Positions 48,864-57,486 of a stretch of DNA of 64,000 nt are shown here, in pieces. A program made the position numbers and the translations under genes. The stretch covers positions 1 to 64,000 of the forward strand of contig JAISFS010000074.1 of NCBI GenBank assembly GCA_031263485.1, read 5' to 3'. This DNA comes from Deltaproteobacteria bacterium (GTDB lineage Bacteria; Desulfobacterota; Desulfarculia; Adiutricales; Adiutricaceae). How positions within the stretch are numbered: position 1 is the first letter of the stretch; the number at the start of each line of letters is the position of its first letter. The notes beneath the pieces were generated by a model. That model ran no database searches. It saw only the letters and a program-made list of their open reading frames with translations, and was not told the origin of the DNA.

Positions 48864-49520
48864 TCAGCCGGGGTTGGCCATGCGGACTGAGTAGTCGTGG
48901 AAGTTCCTGAGTAGCCTGAGCCCCGGGGGCCCGCTCTTCTCAGGGTGGAACTGGAGGGCCCAGGTACCCTCCCGGCCGAAGACCGAGGCGAACTCCTTGC
49001 CGTGGAAGGTGGCGCCCATCACGAGCTCCGGGGGAGGTGCCGGGTAATAGGAATGCACGAAATAGAACTGCTCGTCCGCGCCCACCCCCTCGAAGAGGGC
49101 CGTGGGGCGGACGGGCCTCACCGAGTTCCAGCCCATATGGGGGACCCGGATGGGCTTGCCGTCCTCATCCCTCAGTGCCGGATCGAAGCGCGGGTTGTCG
49201 CCGGGGAAGACTCCCAGGGTCCTGGTATCGTTCTCCTGGGAGTGCTCCAGCATTATCTGGCAACCCAGGCAGATCCCCAGGAAGGGTCGCCCCTGGCCTA
49301 TCAGGTTCCGGATGATGCCGTCTATGCCCGTGTCCTTCAATACCGCCATGGCTTGGCCTGCGGCGCCTACCCCGGGGAAGACGATGCCCGCCGCCCCGGC
49401 CAGGGTCGGCAGATCCGCCGTGACCACGGCCTGAACGCCCAGGTGCCTCAAGGCCCGGTGAACGCTGGTCTGGTTTCCGGCGCGGTAATCTATGACGGCA
49501 AGGTACTGGCTGGAAGGCAT
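48864..49520 (-). CDS. hisH: Imidazole glycerol phosphate synthase, glutaminase subunit
   Basis: Supplies ammonia from glutamine to HisF. The 218-residue product starts [17 protein letters not shown], has the nucleophile Cys84 in LGICLGCQ (a Cys where many HisH have Met after the Gly) and the His-Glu pair in [12 protein letters not shown] 49520 matches the normal HisH start; the frame extends to 49661 without motifs. The ribosome-binding site is weak. Confidence 0.95.
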   Translation of the reverse strand: MPSSQYLAVIDYRAGNQTSVHRALRHLGVQAVVTADLPTLAGAAGIVFPGVGAAGQAMAVLKDTGIDGIIRNLIGQGRPFLGICLGCQIMLEHSQENDTRTLGVFPGDNPRFDPALRDEDGKPIRVPHMGWNSVRPVRPTALFEGVGADEQFYFVHSYYPAPPPELVMGATFHGKEFASVFGREGTWALQFHPEKSGPPGLRLLRNFHDYSVRMANPG

Positions 49521-50052
49521 GCTCTCGGTACCCCGTCGGACGGGGCGGCGCGACCGGGCGAAGGAGTCTTCGGAGACGCGGTCGGGAAGTGTGTGCGGGA
49601 GGTGCCGAAAGGGCCGAATGCCCCGACGACGACAGAAAGGCTCCAGGCCCGGAAACTGCAACCCCCCTTTGGCCGCGCGAACGCGACGGAGGGGGGAGAG
49701 ACTTCGGCTTGACTGGCTAGCTGGATGGAGTAGTGTCGGGACGCGGCTGGCGGCAATGCCGACTGCAACAGGACCAGGACGTTGGCCGATGGGGTCCGCT
49801 GGGGCGGCAGGCGTGGGAGGGCCGCTGAATATTAACCTTTATACCAGCTATTTAGGTTCGATTCAAGGCCTTCCCCTGAACACCTGAGCCCTCAAGTCGC
49901 CTGGCACATGAGTCACCTGACCAACGAGTCACATGACCCACGAGTCTCCCGACCCACGAGTCTCCCGACCCACTGGTCACCGTGCCTTCTCGGCTCCGTG
50001 CCTTCAAGCCGCCGCCTTCGGTCGCGCGATCGGCCTCCGGTCGAAGCCCATT
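49521..50052. other. Upstream region of hisH
   Basis: No gene recognised. Short repeats of CGAGTC(A/T)C(C/A)(T/C)GACCCA occur at about 49925-49975. Confidence 0.4.
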
Positions 50053-51429
50053 TCAGCCCTCCTTGCCGGGCGCGGGCCGGGGGCCCGCAGTGACGGAGTT
50101 CCTTTTCAGGCGGGTCAGGTAGATCCAGCCCCAAAGGCCAGAGCCTCCCAGCACCGCGAAGGTCTCCAGGCGGAAGAGCCCCTGGGCCAGGAGGGCCTCG
50201 GCGGGGTCGAGCCCCGCCGTCTGTCCCGCGAACACGCTCCAGGCCTCCATCACCCCAAGCCCAGCCGGGGTGAGGTTGATGAGCAAGGAATGCACCTGCC
50301 CCCCTGCCCAGAATAGGGCTTCGGCCGGGCCCAGCTCGACCCCGAAGGTCTGGAGGGCCAGGCGGTTCGAAAGGCACCACAGCGCGAAGAAGACGGCGTC
50401 CCAGAAGGCCACCTTGGCCAGAAGCCCGGGTACTTCCCGGTAGCGCCCCCAGCTCCGCCAAAGCCGCCCGAGCCTGCCGGGCGGGTTCATGGGGAGCCTG
50501 CCGGAGAAGACCAGGAGCACGAACAGGGCGAAGGTCCCGGCGAAGTAGGCTTCCAGCGCGAGCGCGGGACCGGGCGTGAGGCCTTTCGCGGCCAGGAGGC
50601 CCGCGAGCCCGGCCAGGCTCGCGGCGGCCAGGGCCAGGAGGCTAACGAGCAGGCTCTGGGACAGGAAGTCCGCGAGCGACAGGCCGTGGCGGGACTTCAG
50701 GTAATAGGCCCTCAGCGCCGCCGCCCCCTTGAAGGGCAGGAAAGTGTTGGCCGCCGAGGTGGACAGCACCAGCGCGAGGTTTTCCAGGCGGGGGATATGC
50801 AGCGAGTGCGCGAGAAGAGTGAGCCGCACCACCGCCGCGTTCGCGCAGTAGGTGAGGAGCACGCTCAGGGCCAAGAGGGCCGGTGCCTCGGGCGGCATCG
50901 GTCGCTCCAGGACGGCCCTGAAGTCATCCAGATGATCCCTAACGTATGCCACGAGGAAGAATATGAACGCGACGAGAGCGGCCGCGCCCAGGAGCTTTCT
51001 CGGCAAGCCCGCCTTGGCGGGGCTCTCGGAGTCGCCTTCAGGTGGTCTGTCTTCGCTCCGGGGCGCCGCGCCGGGACTCGGCGGTCCGGCATCGGTCGGG
51101 GCGGGGTCCTGGAGTCCGGTGCCGGTCGAGTCGTGGTCCGGGGGGCTGGCGTCAGTCGAGCCTGGGTCCGGGGTTCCGACGTCAGCCGGGTCGGAGCCCG
51201 GTGGTCCGGCATCAGCCGAGGCAAGGGACGCCGCGATGTCGCGTTCAAGGGCGGGGAGAGGCTCGGCGACAGAGCCCGGGGCCTCGGCTGTCCCCGAGTC
51301 ATGGCCCTGGTCCTCGGCGTCTCTCGCTACGGGTTTCGGCGGCCCGCCGCTCCCGTCCTGGAGGCCGGTCGGACACGCTTGGATCGCGACCCGGCACGAG
51401 GGGCCGCCTGGGGGGTCGCCTTCCGTCAC
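50053..51429 (-). CDS. UPF0104/LPG-synthase-like flippase membrane protein
   Basis: Residues about 130-450 form a polytopic membrane protein with some 8 hydrophobic segments matching the lysylphosphatidylglycerol synthase TM family (PF03706), including STSAANTFLPFKGAAALRAY and the C-terminal LINLTPAGLGVMEA. Such proteins flip or export lipids; the aminoacyl-transfer domain of MprF is missing. The first ~130 residues are hydrophilic, rich in Asp, Pro, Thr and Gly, with repeats of PADVGTPDPGST type, and unlike the family. The start is taken as GTG 51429, which has GGAGG 4-5 bases upstream and overlaps the end of the aminotransferase gene by 12 bases minus the stop. Probably one operon with it. 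Confidence 0.8.
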   Translation of the reverse strand: MTEGDPPGGPSCRVAIQACPTGLQDGSGGPPKPVARDAEDQGHDSGTAEAPGSVAEPLPALERDIAASLASADAGPPGSDPADVGTPDPGSTDASPPDHDSTGTGLQDPAPTDAGPPSPGAAPRSEDRPPEGDSESPAKAGLPRKLLGAAALVAFIFFLVAYVRDHLDDFRAVLERPMPPEAPALLALSVLLTYCANAAVVRLTLLAHSLHIPRLENLALVLSTSAANTFLPFKGAAALRAYYLKSRHGLSLADFLSQSLLVSLLALAAASLAGLAGLLAAKGLTPGPALALEAYFAGTFALFVLLVFSGRLPMNPPGRLGRLWRSWGRYREVPGLLAKVAFWDAVFFALWCLSNRLALQTFGVELGPAEALFWAGGQVHSLLINLTPAGLGVMEAWSVFAGQTAGLDPAEALLAQGLFRLETFAVLGGSGLWGWIYLTRLKRNSVTAGPRPAPGKEG

Positions 51430-51440
51430 AGGCCCTCCGG

Positions 51441-52424
51441 TCAGTCCTTGAGCCAGGTGGTGTGGGGACCGTCGCTCGCGTACTCCTCCGCGACGAGGCG
51501 CAGGAGCTCCCGGGCCACGGGGCCGGGCCTGCCCGAGCCGACGGGTCGACCGTCCCACTCGGTCACGGGCATCACGTCGAAGGAGGTGGTGGTCAGAAAC
51601 GCCTCTCCCATGACGTCCCAGAGCCTGTCGCGGTGGATGTCCTCGTTCAGGACGGTCTTCAGGGTCCCGGCGCGGACGAGCCCGCCCGCCAGGTCCATCA
51701 CCCGGGAGAGCGTGACCCCCCTCAAGATGCGGTTCCAGGTGGGGGCCAGGAGCTCGCCGGACTTGGTGACCACGGCGATGTTCTCCGTGGGGCACTCGGT
51801 CAGGAAGCCCTCCGAGTCGAAGCTCACGGCGTAGTCCGCGCCGAAGTCCTTGGCGAACTTCTTGACCAGCACGTTGTGGAGGTAGTCGCAGCTCTTGATG
51901 CCCGCGAACTCCGACTTGGCGGGGAAGGGCGCGGTGCGGATCGAGACGCCCCGCTCGTAGGCGTCGGGGGCGGGGCGGCCGAGCCTCAAGGTCACCATGT
52001 AGTATTCCGGTCCGGTGGAGTCGTAGGGATTCACCGTGAAGCTTCCGGGCCCCCGGGAGACGCAGATCCGGCATGTGAAGTCGTCAATGCCCCCCAGGTG
52101 CCAGGCCGCCTTCAGGAGAGGCAGGGTGTCGCCGAAGTCATGGGGGAGCGCGATCGAGAGCGCGGCGGCGGAGTTCCTCAGGCGCTCCAGGTGCTCTTCC
52201 AGGCAGTAGGCCCTGCCGCCCACGATCTTGAAGGACTCGAAGACCCCGTCCCCCCTGTGGGCCATGTGGTCGTCCGGGGGCAGGGCCCAGAGCTCGGGGG
52301 TAGTAGAGAAGGCCTGCCATACGGAGGAGTACATGACGAGGTAGTTGCGGTGGTGGTCCCGCCTCCAGGCTCGGGAGCTCTGGGCGAAAGTCTCGGGCGT
52401 CAGGACCGGTCTCGGTAGGGTCAT
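51441..52424 (-). CDS. Class IV aminotransferase (branched-chain / D-amino-acid type)
   Basis: PLP-dependent fold type IV enzyme of 327 residues. The Schiff-base Lys177 lies in GIKSCDYLHNVL, and FLTECPTENIAVV supplies the cofactor-binding Glu; HRGDGVFESFKI is the usual N-terminal motif. It could be IlvE-like, a D-alanine transaminase or an aminodeoxychorismate lyase relative; the sequence does not decide. ATG 52424 is chosen because upstream codons are Pro-rich and motif-free; AGGTG lies 10 bases upstream. The downstream membrane-protein gene begins at the end of this gene. Confidence 0.88.
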   Translation of the reverse strand: MTLPRPVLTPETFAQSSRAWRRDHHRNYLVMYSSVWQAFSTTPELWALPPDDHMAHRGDGVFESFKIVGGRAYCLEEHLERLRNSAAALSIALPHDFGDTLPLLKAAWHLGGIDDFTCRICVSRGPGSFTVNPYDSTGPEYYMVTLRLGRPAPDAYERGVSIRTAPFPAKSEFAGIKSCDYLHNVLVKKFAKDFGADYAVSFDSEGFLTECPTENIAVVTKSGELLAPTWNRILRGVTLSRVMDLAGGLVRAGTLKTVLNEDIHRDRLWDVMGEAFLTTTSFDVMPVTEWDGRPVGSGRPGPVARELLRLVAEEYASDGPHTTWLKD

Positions 52425-52795
52425 GGGGGATAGGCACCTGTAGAGTGGAGGCGGAGGTACAGCGCCGCCGGTCGGAACGGGGGGATCGGCCCGCCGAAGG
52501 GGGGAGAGGATTTCGAAAAAAAGGTCCGGAGTTAGATCCGGTCTGATGCCCGGGAGCTTCGAGGTGGTCCGGAACGGTGAGCAGGGGAGTCGCGGCCCGG
52601 GAGTCGCTGAGGGCCCGGTACTGCGGATCCGTAAACCGTGCGGCACGGTAGCCGCAGGGCGGCCCAATACGGCGGCATTTTACTACTAATTTCTGGAAAA
52701 GGGCGCCATTCCTTTTGGGCGGGCTTTGCCCGACAAGAGCCCCGCCCCTGCCAGCCGGTTGGGCCTTGCGTCTTGAGCTGCCCTGCCCGCAACGA
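52425..52795. other. Upstream region of class IV aminotransferase
   Basis: No gene recognised. It separates the aminotransferase from the 44-bp repeat array. Confidence 0.4.
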
Positions 52796-53322
52796 GTACA
52801 AGCCCTGCCTGCGGGTTGTCCTGAGCTCTGGCAGTGGCGGTCCGAGCCTTGCCAGCGGGTTGTCCCGAGCCCCGCCCGTGGCGGTCCGAGCCCTGTCTGC
52901 GGGTTGTCCCGAGCCTCTCGCGTGGCGCTCCGAGCCGTGCCAGCGGGTTGTCCCGCGCCCCGCCCGTGGCGGTCCGAGTCCTGTCTGCGGGTCATCCCGA
53001 GCCCCGCCCGTAGCGGTCCGAGTCCTGTCTGCGGGTCGTCCCGAGCCCCGCCCGTGGCGGTCCGGACCCTGCTCGCGGGTTGTCTTGAACCCTGCCTGTG
53101 GAGGTCCGAGTCCTGTCTGCTGGTTGTCCCGAGCGCCGCCCGTGGCTGTTCGAGCCTTTCCGACGGGTTGTTCCGAGCCCTGCTGGGGTGATCCGAGCCT
53201 TGCCAGCGGGTTGTCCCGAACCCCGCCCGTAGCGGTCCGAGCCCTATCCGCAGGTTGTTCCTGGCCCCGCCAGGTGCAGTCCGAGCCCTGCCCGGAGGCC
53301 GTCCAGAGCCCATCCAGCGGGT
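52796..53322. repeat. 44-bp tandem repeat, about 12 copies
   Basis: Unit pattern GTCCGAGCCCTGTCTGCGGG then TTGTCCCGAGCCCCGCCCGTGGCG. Copies begin at 52796, 52840, 52884, 52928, 52972, 53016, 53060, 53104, 53148, 53191, 53235 and 53279. Middle copies are best conserved; the 53148 copy has lost a base. Because 44 is not a multiple of 3, the protein frames that cross it are artefacts. Confidence 0.92.
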
Positions 53323-53366
53323 AGTCCTGAGTCTTGCTCCCGTTTCGGCTTGGGCCGAAGTCGCGT

Positions 53367-54017
53367 TCAGGCGATCCCCTGAAGGTCCCGGATGGCTTTG
53401 GGCCTGTCGGGGTTGTTGAAGAGGAAGGACCCGGAGACCAGCACGTCGGCCCCGGCCGCCCTGAGTTCCGCGGCGTTGTTGCCGGTCACGCCCCCGTCCA
53501 CCTCGATGAGGATCGGGGCGCCCTTACCCTTAATGATGCTTGAGACCTGCCGGACCCTCTCCGCAGTCTCAGGGATGTAGGGCTGGCCTGAAAAGCCTGG
53601 GTTCACGCCCATGACGATCACGAGATCCAGAAGCCCCAGTACCGGCTCCAGAAACGAGAGCGGGGTGCCGGGGTTCAGGGCCAGGCCGGCCTTGGCGCCC
53701 TTCTCCCGGACGGCCGCGAGCGCCTTGTGGATATGCGCCGTCGCCTCGGCGTGGACGGAAACATAGTGGGCGCCTTCGGCGGCGAAGACGGGGCCCCAGT
53801 AAAGGGGGTCGGCCACCATCAGGTGGGCGTCCAGGGGCACGGGAACGGCCTTTTTGGCGGCCTTCACGATCCACGGCCCGAAGGTGATGTTGGGCACGAA
53901 GTTACCGTCCATGACGTCCAGGTGGAGCCAGCCGGCCCCCGCGGCGGCAACGTCCGCGGCCTCCTCGCCTAGGCGGCCGGGGTCGGCGGACAGGACGGAT
54001 GGGGCGATGATGGTCAT
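53367..54017 (-). CDS. rpe: Ribulose-phosphate 3-epimerase
   Basis: Interconverts ribulose 5-phosphate and xylulose 5-phosphate in the pentose phosphate pathway. 216 residues, TIM barrel, with the metal ligands in LHLDVMDGNFVPN and DAHLMV, the flexible loop MGVNPGFSGQ and the second catalytic Asp in EVDGGV. ATG 54017 has GAGGTG 6 bases upstream. It ends 45 bases before the 44-bp repeat array. Confidence 0.97.
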   Translation of the reverse strand: MTIIAPSVLSADPGRLGEEAADVAAAGAGWLHLDVMDGNFVPNITFGPWIVKAAKKAVPVPLDAHLMVADPLYWGPVFAAEGAHYVSVHAEATAHIHKALAAVREKGAKAGLALNPGTPLSFLEPVLGLLDLVIVMGVNPGFSGQPYIPETAERVRQVSSIIKGKGAPILIEVDGGVTGNNAAELRAAGADVLVSGSFLFNNPDRPKAIRDLQGIA

Positions 54018-54705
54018 TGGGCACCTCGTCAAGCAACCCCGGCCTCAAGGCGCGGGGCTTCATGATCAGGCCGGCGGGGGTTTCCGCGTTAGGGACGGGA
54101 TTGCGGGCCCTCCAGATCTGGCGGCATATTCCGGAGCTCGGGCATATCGGCCGGAAGCGGCATGAGGGACACGGGGACCTTCCGCGCGGCATCGCGGGCC
54201 GTCCGGGAGCCGAGGTCAGGGAGCATGACCCGGGCGCCATGACGCGCCGCTCGGCGCGGCCTGGTTCCGGCGCCGGACTTCCCTCGGCCGCCGGGGGAAC
54301 GGCCAGGATAGCGGGCTTCGTCGAAGGCTGGCTGCAGGCTCGAATGCCGCCTGCCCTGTCAGGGGGATAGCTCCAGCCTTAGACTCTCAGGTGAGTTTCA
54401 TGCCCCACATCTACCACAAGCCGTAGAAATAGACAAGGAGGACGCGATTCCTTCCAGCTGCTGGCGGCCAGGTGGTCTTAGCACCGGACAGGTGAAGCCG
54501 GATGCGGCCCTCCCCCCTGAATGTGGCCATGGACCTGCGGCGCCGCGGCTTCCGAAGCGGGCCGGATCAAATGACTTCGGGTTGCCCGAAGGAGGGGAGA
54601 TGCCCTCAGGCCGGTACGGGCCTCGGTCGGCCCGCGCGGGCCGGCGGAACCCCGGATCCCGCCTGGCTGCTTGAGAATCGGCCCGGTTGCGGTTAAGATC
54701 TCCGC
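54018..54705. other. Divergent intergenic region
   Basis: Lies between rpe (minus) and the DegT-type gene (plus), so it must hold both promoters. I could not find convincing boxes. No gene recognised. Confidence 0.4.
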
Positions 54706-55854
54706 ATGAGGATACCGCCCGTGAAAATCCCCTTCGGCGATGAGGACATCGAGAGGCTCGCCCTGAAGTTCAAGGAGGTCCTCCGCTCCGGCTACATCGC
54801 CATGGGACCCAACTGCGCGGCATTCGAGACGGAGTTCGCCGCCTGGCTGGGCGTCCCTCACGCCGTGGGCACGGGGAGCGGCACCCAGGCACTGGAGCTC
54901 GTCTGCCGGGCCCTGGATCTCTCCGGGGCGTCGGTCGCCGTGCCAGCCTGCACTTTCATGGCGACCGCCTTCGCGCCGCTGGCCGCGGGGGCCAGGATAA
55001 TCCTGGTCGACTGCGACCCGCTCACCCTTCAGATGGATCCCGAAGACCTGGAGCGCAAGCTGAGGCCGGACACCCGGGCCGTGATCCTGGTGCATCTGGG
55101 CGGCTTCATCGCGGAGGGCTGGGAGAGGATCAGGGACGCCGCCCGCGCATCCGGGGCGATCCTCATCGAGGACGCGGCCCACGCCCACGGCTCGGAGGCA
55201 GGGGGCCAGCTCGCGGGAACCCTGGGGGACGCCGCGGCCTTCTCGTTTTTCGCGACCAAGGTCCTGCCCACCGGAGAGGGCGGCATGGCCGTGACAGCGG
55301 ACGGGGAGCTGGCGGAGCGCATGCTTTCCTTGCGCCAGCACGGCCAGCGGAGGCCCGGCTCCAACGTTCACGAGGGTTTCGGGCTGAATTTCCGACCCTC
55401 AGAGATTCATGCGCTTCTCGGCCTGGACGTGCTTGCCCGGGCGGAGGCGATCCTGGAGGCAAGGCGCTCGGTCGCCAGGGAGTACGACCGCCTGCTCTCG
55501 GGCGGGCCCTTTTCAGCGGTGCCGTGTCCTCCGGGGCAGAGGCCCTCCTATTACAAGTACATCGTTTTTCTGCCCCCGGGGGTGCCCAGGGGGCCCTTCA
55601 AGGAACGCCTGGCAGAAAAGAGCGGCTTCGGGCTCGCAGGCGAGGTCTACGCCCTTCCGCTCTCTGGCCAGCCCTTCTGGCGCGGCAACCCCGAATACCT
55701 GGCGCGCCCCCTGGAGACGCTCCCGGGCGCCGAGGAGGGCTGCTCGCGCCACGTCTGCCTCCCCGTCTGGCCGGGCATAGACCCCAAGGATCAGGCCCTC
55801 CTGGTCGAGGCCATGACCGATGTGGCCAGGGAGATGTCGGACCGATCATCCTGA
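54706..55854 (+). CDS. DegT/DnrJ/EryC1 (Arn B-like) sugar aminotransferase
   Basis: PLP-dependent fold type I enzyme that usually aminates a keto-sugar nucleotide for surface polysaccharide or antibiotic sugars. The 382-residue product has the family start PVKIPFGDEDIERL, the substrate loop GTGSGTQALEL, the PLP Asp in LIEDAAHAHG and the Schiff-base Lys185 in FSFFATKVLPTGEGGM. No glycan-synthesis genes lie beside it. The start ATG 54706 lacks a strong ribosome-binding site but fits the family. Confidence 0.92.
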   Translation: MRIPPVKIPFGDEDIERLALKFKEVLRSGYIAMGPNCAAFETEFAAWLGVPHAVGTGSGTQALELVCRALDLSGASVAVPACTFMATAFAPLAAGARIILVDCDPLTLQMDPEDLERKLRPDTRAVILVHLGGFIAEGWERIRDAARASGAILIEDAAHAHGSEAGGQLAGTLGDAAAFSFFATKVLPTGEGGMAVTADGELAERMLSLRQHGQRRPGSNVHEGFGLNFRPSEIHALLGLDVLARAEAILEARRSVAREYDRLLSGGPFSAVPCPPGQRPSYYKYIVFLPPGVPRGPFKERLAEKSGFGLAGEVYALPLSGQPFWRGNPEYLARPLETLPGAEEGCSRHVCLPVWPGIDPKDQALLVEAMTDVAREMSDRSS

Positions 55855-56397
55855 AGGCCATAACTGTAGGCCATAAGGGCGGCTTCCGCGGGCCGATGAC
55901 AGCCGGCCGACCATCGCCTGAGTTGCCGTTGCCTGATACCCGCCGCCCGCTGTGCCGATGCCGCGCCCGGATGCATCGGCCTCTCACCCGCGCTCAACGG
56001 CGCCTGCCCTTGGTACTCTCCGCTTCCCCGCTCCTTGCCCGGCAGGAGTCGGCCCTCAAAAACTGCCCTGCGCCTGGCTGCGCCCCGGCTCTTGCCGTAA
56101 CTGTCCGCGTCGCGCGGACACGAACGTGACCGGCAGGCCCTGCCGCAATGCAGGCTCGATCACCCGCCCGGCCTGCCGTACCGCAAGCCCGATCGTTCCG
56201 CGGGCCCTACGGCCCCTCTTCCCCGTTCGTTCCGCAGGCCAGACGGACGCGGGATCGATGGTTTCGGCAAACGTAGCTCCGGCGTCCCTTCGCGATACGC
56301 GACATACGTCCTCGATGCCCGGCGGCAGACCCGCCGCCAGGCTTTTAACGCGCGGCGGCCAGGCCGCGCGGCTCGGCGCCTCTGTCAAGGTGCCTAG
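55855..56397. other. No gene recognised
   Basis: GC-rich spacer without motifs or clear structures. Confidence 0.4.
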
Positions 56398-56490
56398 ACC
56401 TTTGCCCGAAAGGGCGCTTCAACCCTTGCCCGACAGGGCACTTCAACCCCTTCCCGGCAGGGCGCTTCAACACCTGCCCGGTAGGGCTCA
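56398..56490. repeat. 24-bp tandem repeat of small hairpins, 4 copies
   Basis: Units begin at 56398, 56422, 56446 and 56470 (last is shortened). Each has the form ACCCTTGCCCGACAGGGCAC plus TTCA, containing a short dyad GCCC-(3-4)-GGGC. The array ends 18 bases before the start codon of the flavoprotein gene, so it is in or beside its 5' leader. Confidence 0.88.
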
Positions 56491-56508
56491 ACACAGTGGG
56501 AGAACATA

Positions 56509-57078
56509 ATGGCAAACGTAGTGACCGTCTTGGGAAGCCCCCGCCAGGAGTCCGACTCCACCCGGCTCGCAGATGCCGTGGCGGCATCCTTGACCGGCGG
56601 GGCCGGCGCCTCCGCGAGGCATGTCCTGAACAACCTCAAGAACGTGAGGGGGTGCCAGGCCTGCCAGAGTTGCAAGGGCAAGACCGAGGCCTGCGTCGTC
56701 AAGGACGATCTGGCGCCCGTGCTCACCACCGCCGCGGCGTCCGACTTCCTGATAATCGCGTCCCCCATCTACATTGGCGAGATAACCGCCCAGCTCAAGT
56801 CCTTTATCGACAGGACCTACTCCTGGTTCCTGCCAGACTTCCACACCAATCCCCAGCCGGGCAGGCTCAAGGGCAAGAAGGCGCTTCTGATCTTCACCCA
56901 GGGAAACCCCGATCCGGCCGCGTACTCTCGGGTCTTCGAGGCCTACAGGGACTACTTCGAGCGCCAGGGCTTCAAGGCGGCCTACAAGTGCGTGACGGTC
57001 CCCTACGACCCCGCACAGCACGGCAAGGCCATAGAGGCCGCTGAGGCCGAACTCAAGGATCTGGCCGCCGGACTTTAG
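56509..57078 (+). CDS. NADPH-dependent FMN reductase / flavodoxin-like protein
   Basis: 189 residues with a flavodoxin fold. VTVLGSPRQESDSTRLA is the FMN phosphate-binding loop and ASPIYIGEITAQLKSFIDR contacts the isoalloxazine ring. A GCQACQSCK segment gives three closely spaced Cys, as in iron-sulfur flavoproteins (Isf), where they ligate a cluster; here the spacing CxxCxxC followed by a later Cys (EACVV) fits that group. An electron-transfer role is likely. ATG 56509 has GGGAGA upstream. The preceding hairpin array may affect its expression. Confidence 0.88.
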   Translation: MANVVTVLGSPRQESDSTRLADAVAASLTGGAGASARHVLNNLKNVRGCQACQSCKGKTEACVVKDDLAPVLTTAAASDFLIIASPIYIGEITAQLKSFIDRTYSWFLPDFHTNPQPGRLKGKKALLIFTQGNPDPAAYSRVFEAYRDYFERQGFKAAYKCVTVPYDPAQHGKAIEAAEAELKDLAAGL

Positions 57079-57486
57079 CGCCCTCGTGGCGCCCCGGGTT
57101 CCCCGAAGCGGCCCGCGTCCGGACCTCTTCGGGGGCCGCCGGGGCACCGACTCTTAAGGTCCGCCCGGACGTCAGCTGGCCGCCCGGACATCCGTATGTG
57201 CCCAGAAGTCCGTAGCCAGCCCGGACATCCGTTGCCGCCCGGCAGTCCGCGGCCCGCTCGGACATCCGCCGAGGGCCGCATTGACGTCTGCGGCCCGCTT
57301 GAACATCCGAAGAACGCGCGAGCGTCTGCAGACTGCACGGGTATCCGTAGGGTGCATGGGCGGGCGGCGATTCCGCCGCCCGTTCCGGCCCTTGAAAAAA
57401 CCCCTCAGCGGGACTAACTTAGCCTAACCCGAGACGGGCGCGGACGTGGTTTCCCCGTGGTCGTGTCCGGAAGGTCGCGAGGTCAC
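57079..57486. repeat. Spacer with degenerate ~19-bp repeats
   Basis: From about 57160 to 57365, roughly ten imperfect copies of a 18-22-base unit with the core GCCCGGACATCCGT. Non-coding. It separates the flavoprotein gene from the helical-repeat gene. Confidence 0.65.

Noticed and set aside
52715-53324. Open frames across the 44-bp repeat on both strands
   Set aside because: The unit length is not a multiple of 3, so the frames only give a 44-residue periodic artefact. No start site or family match.
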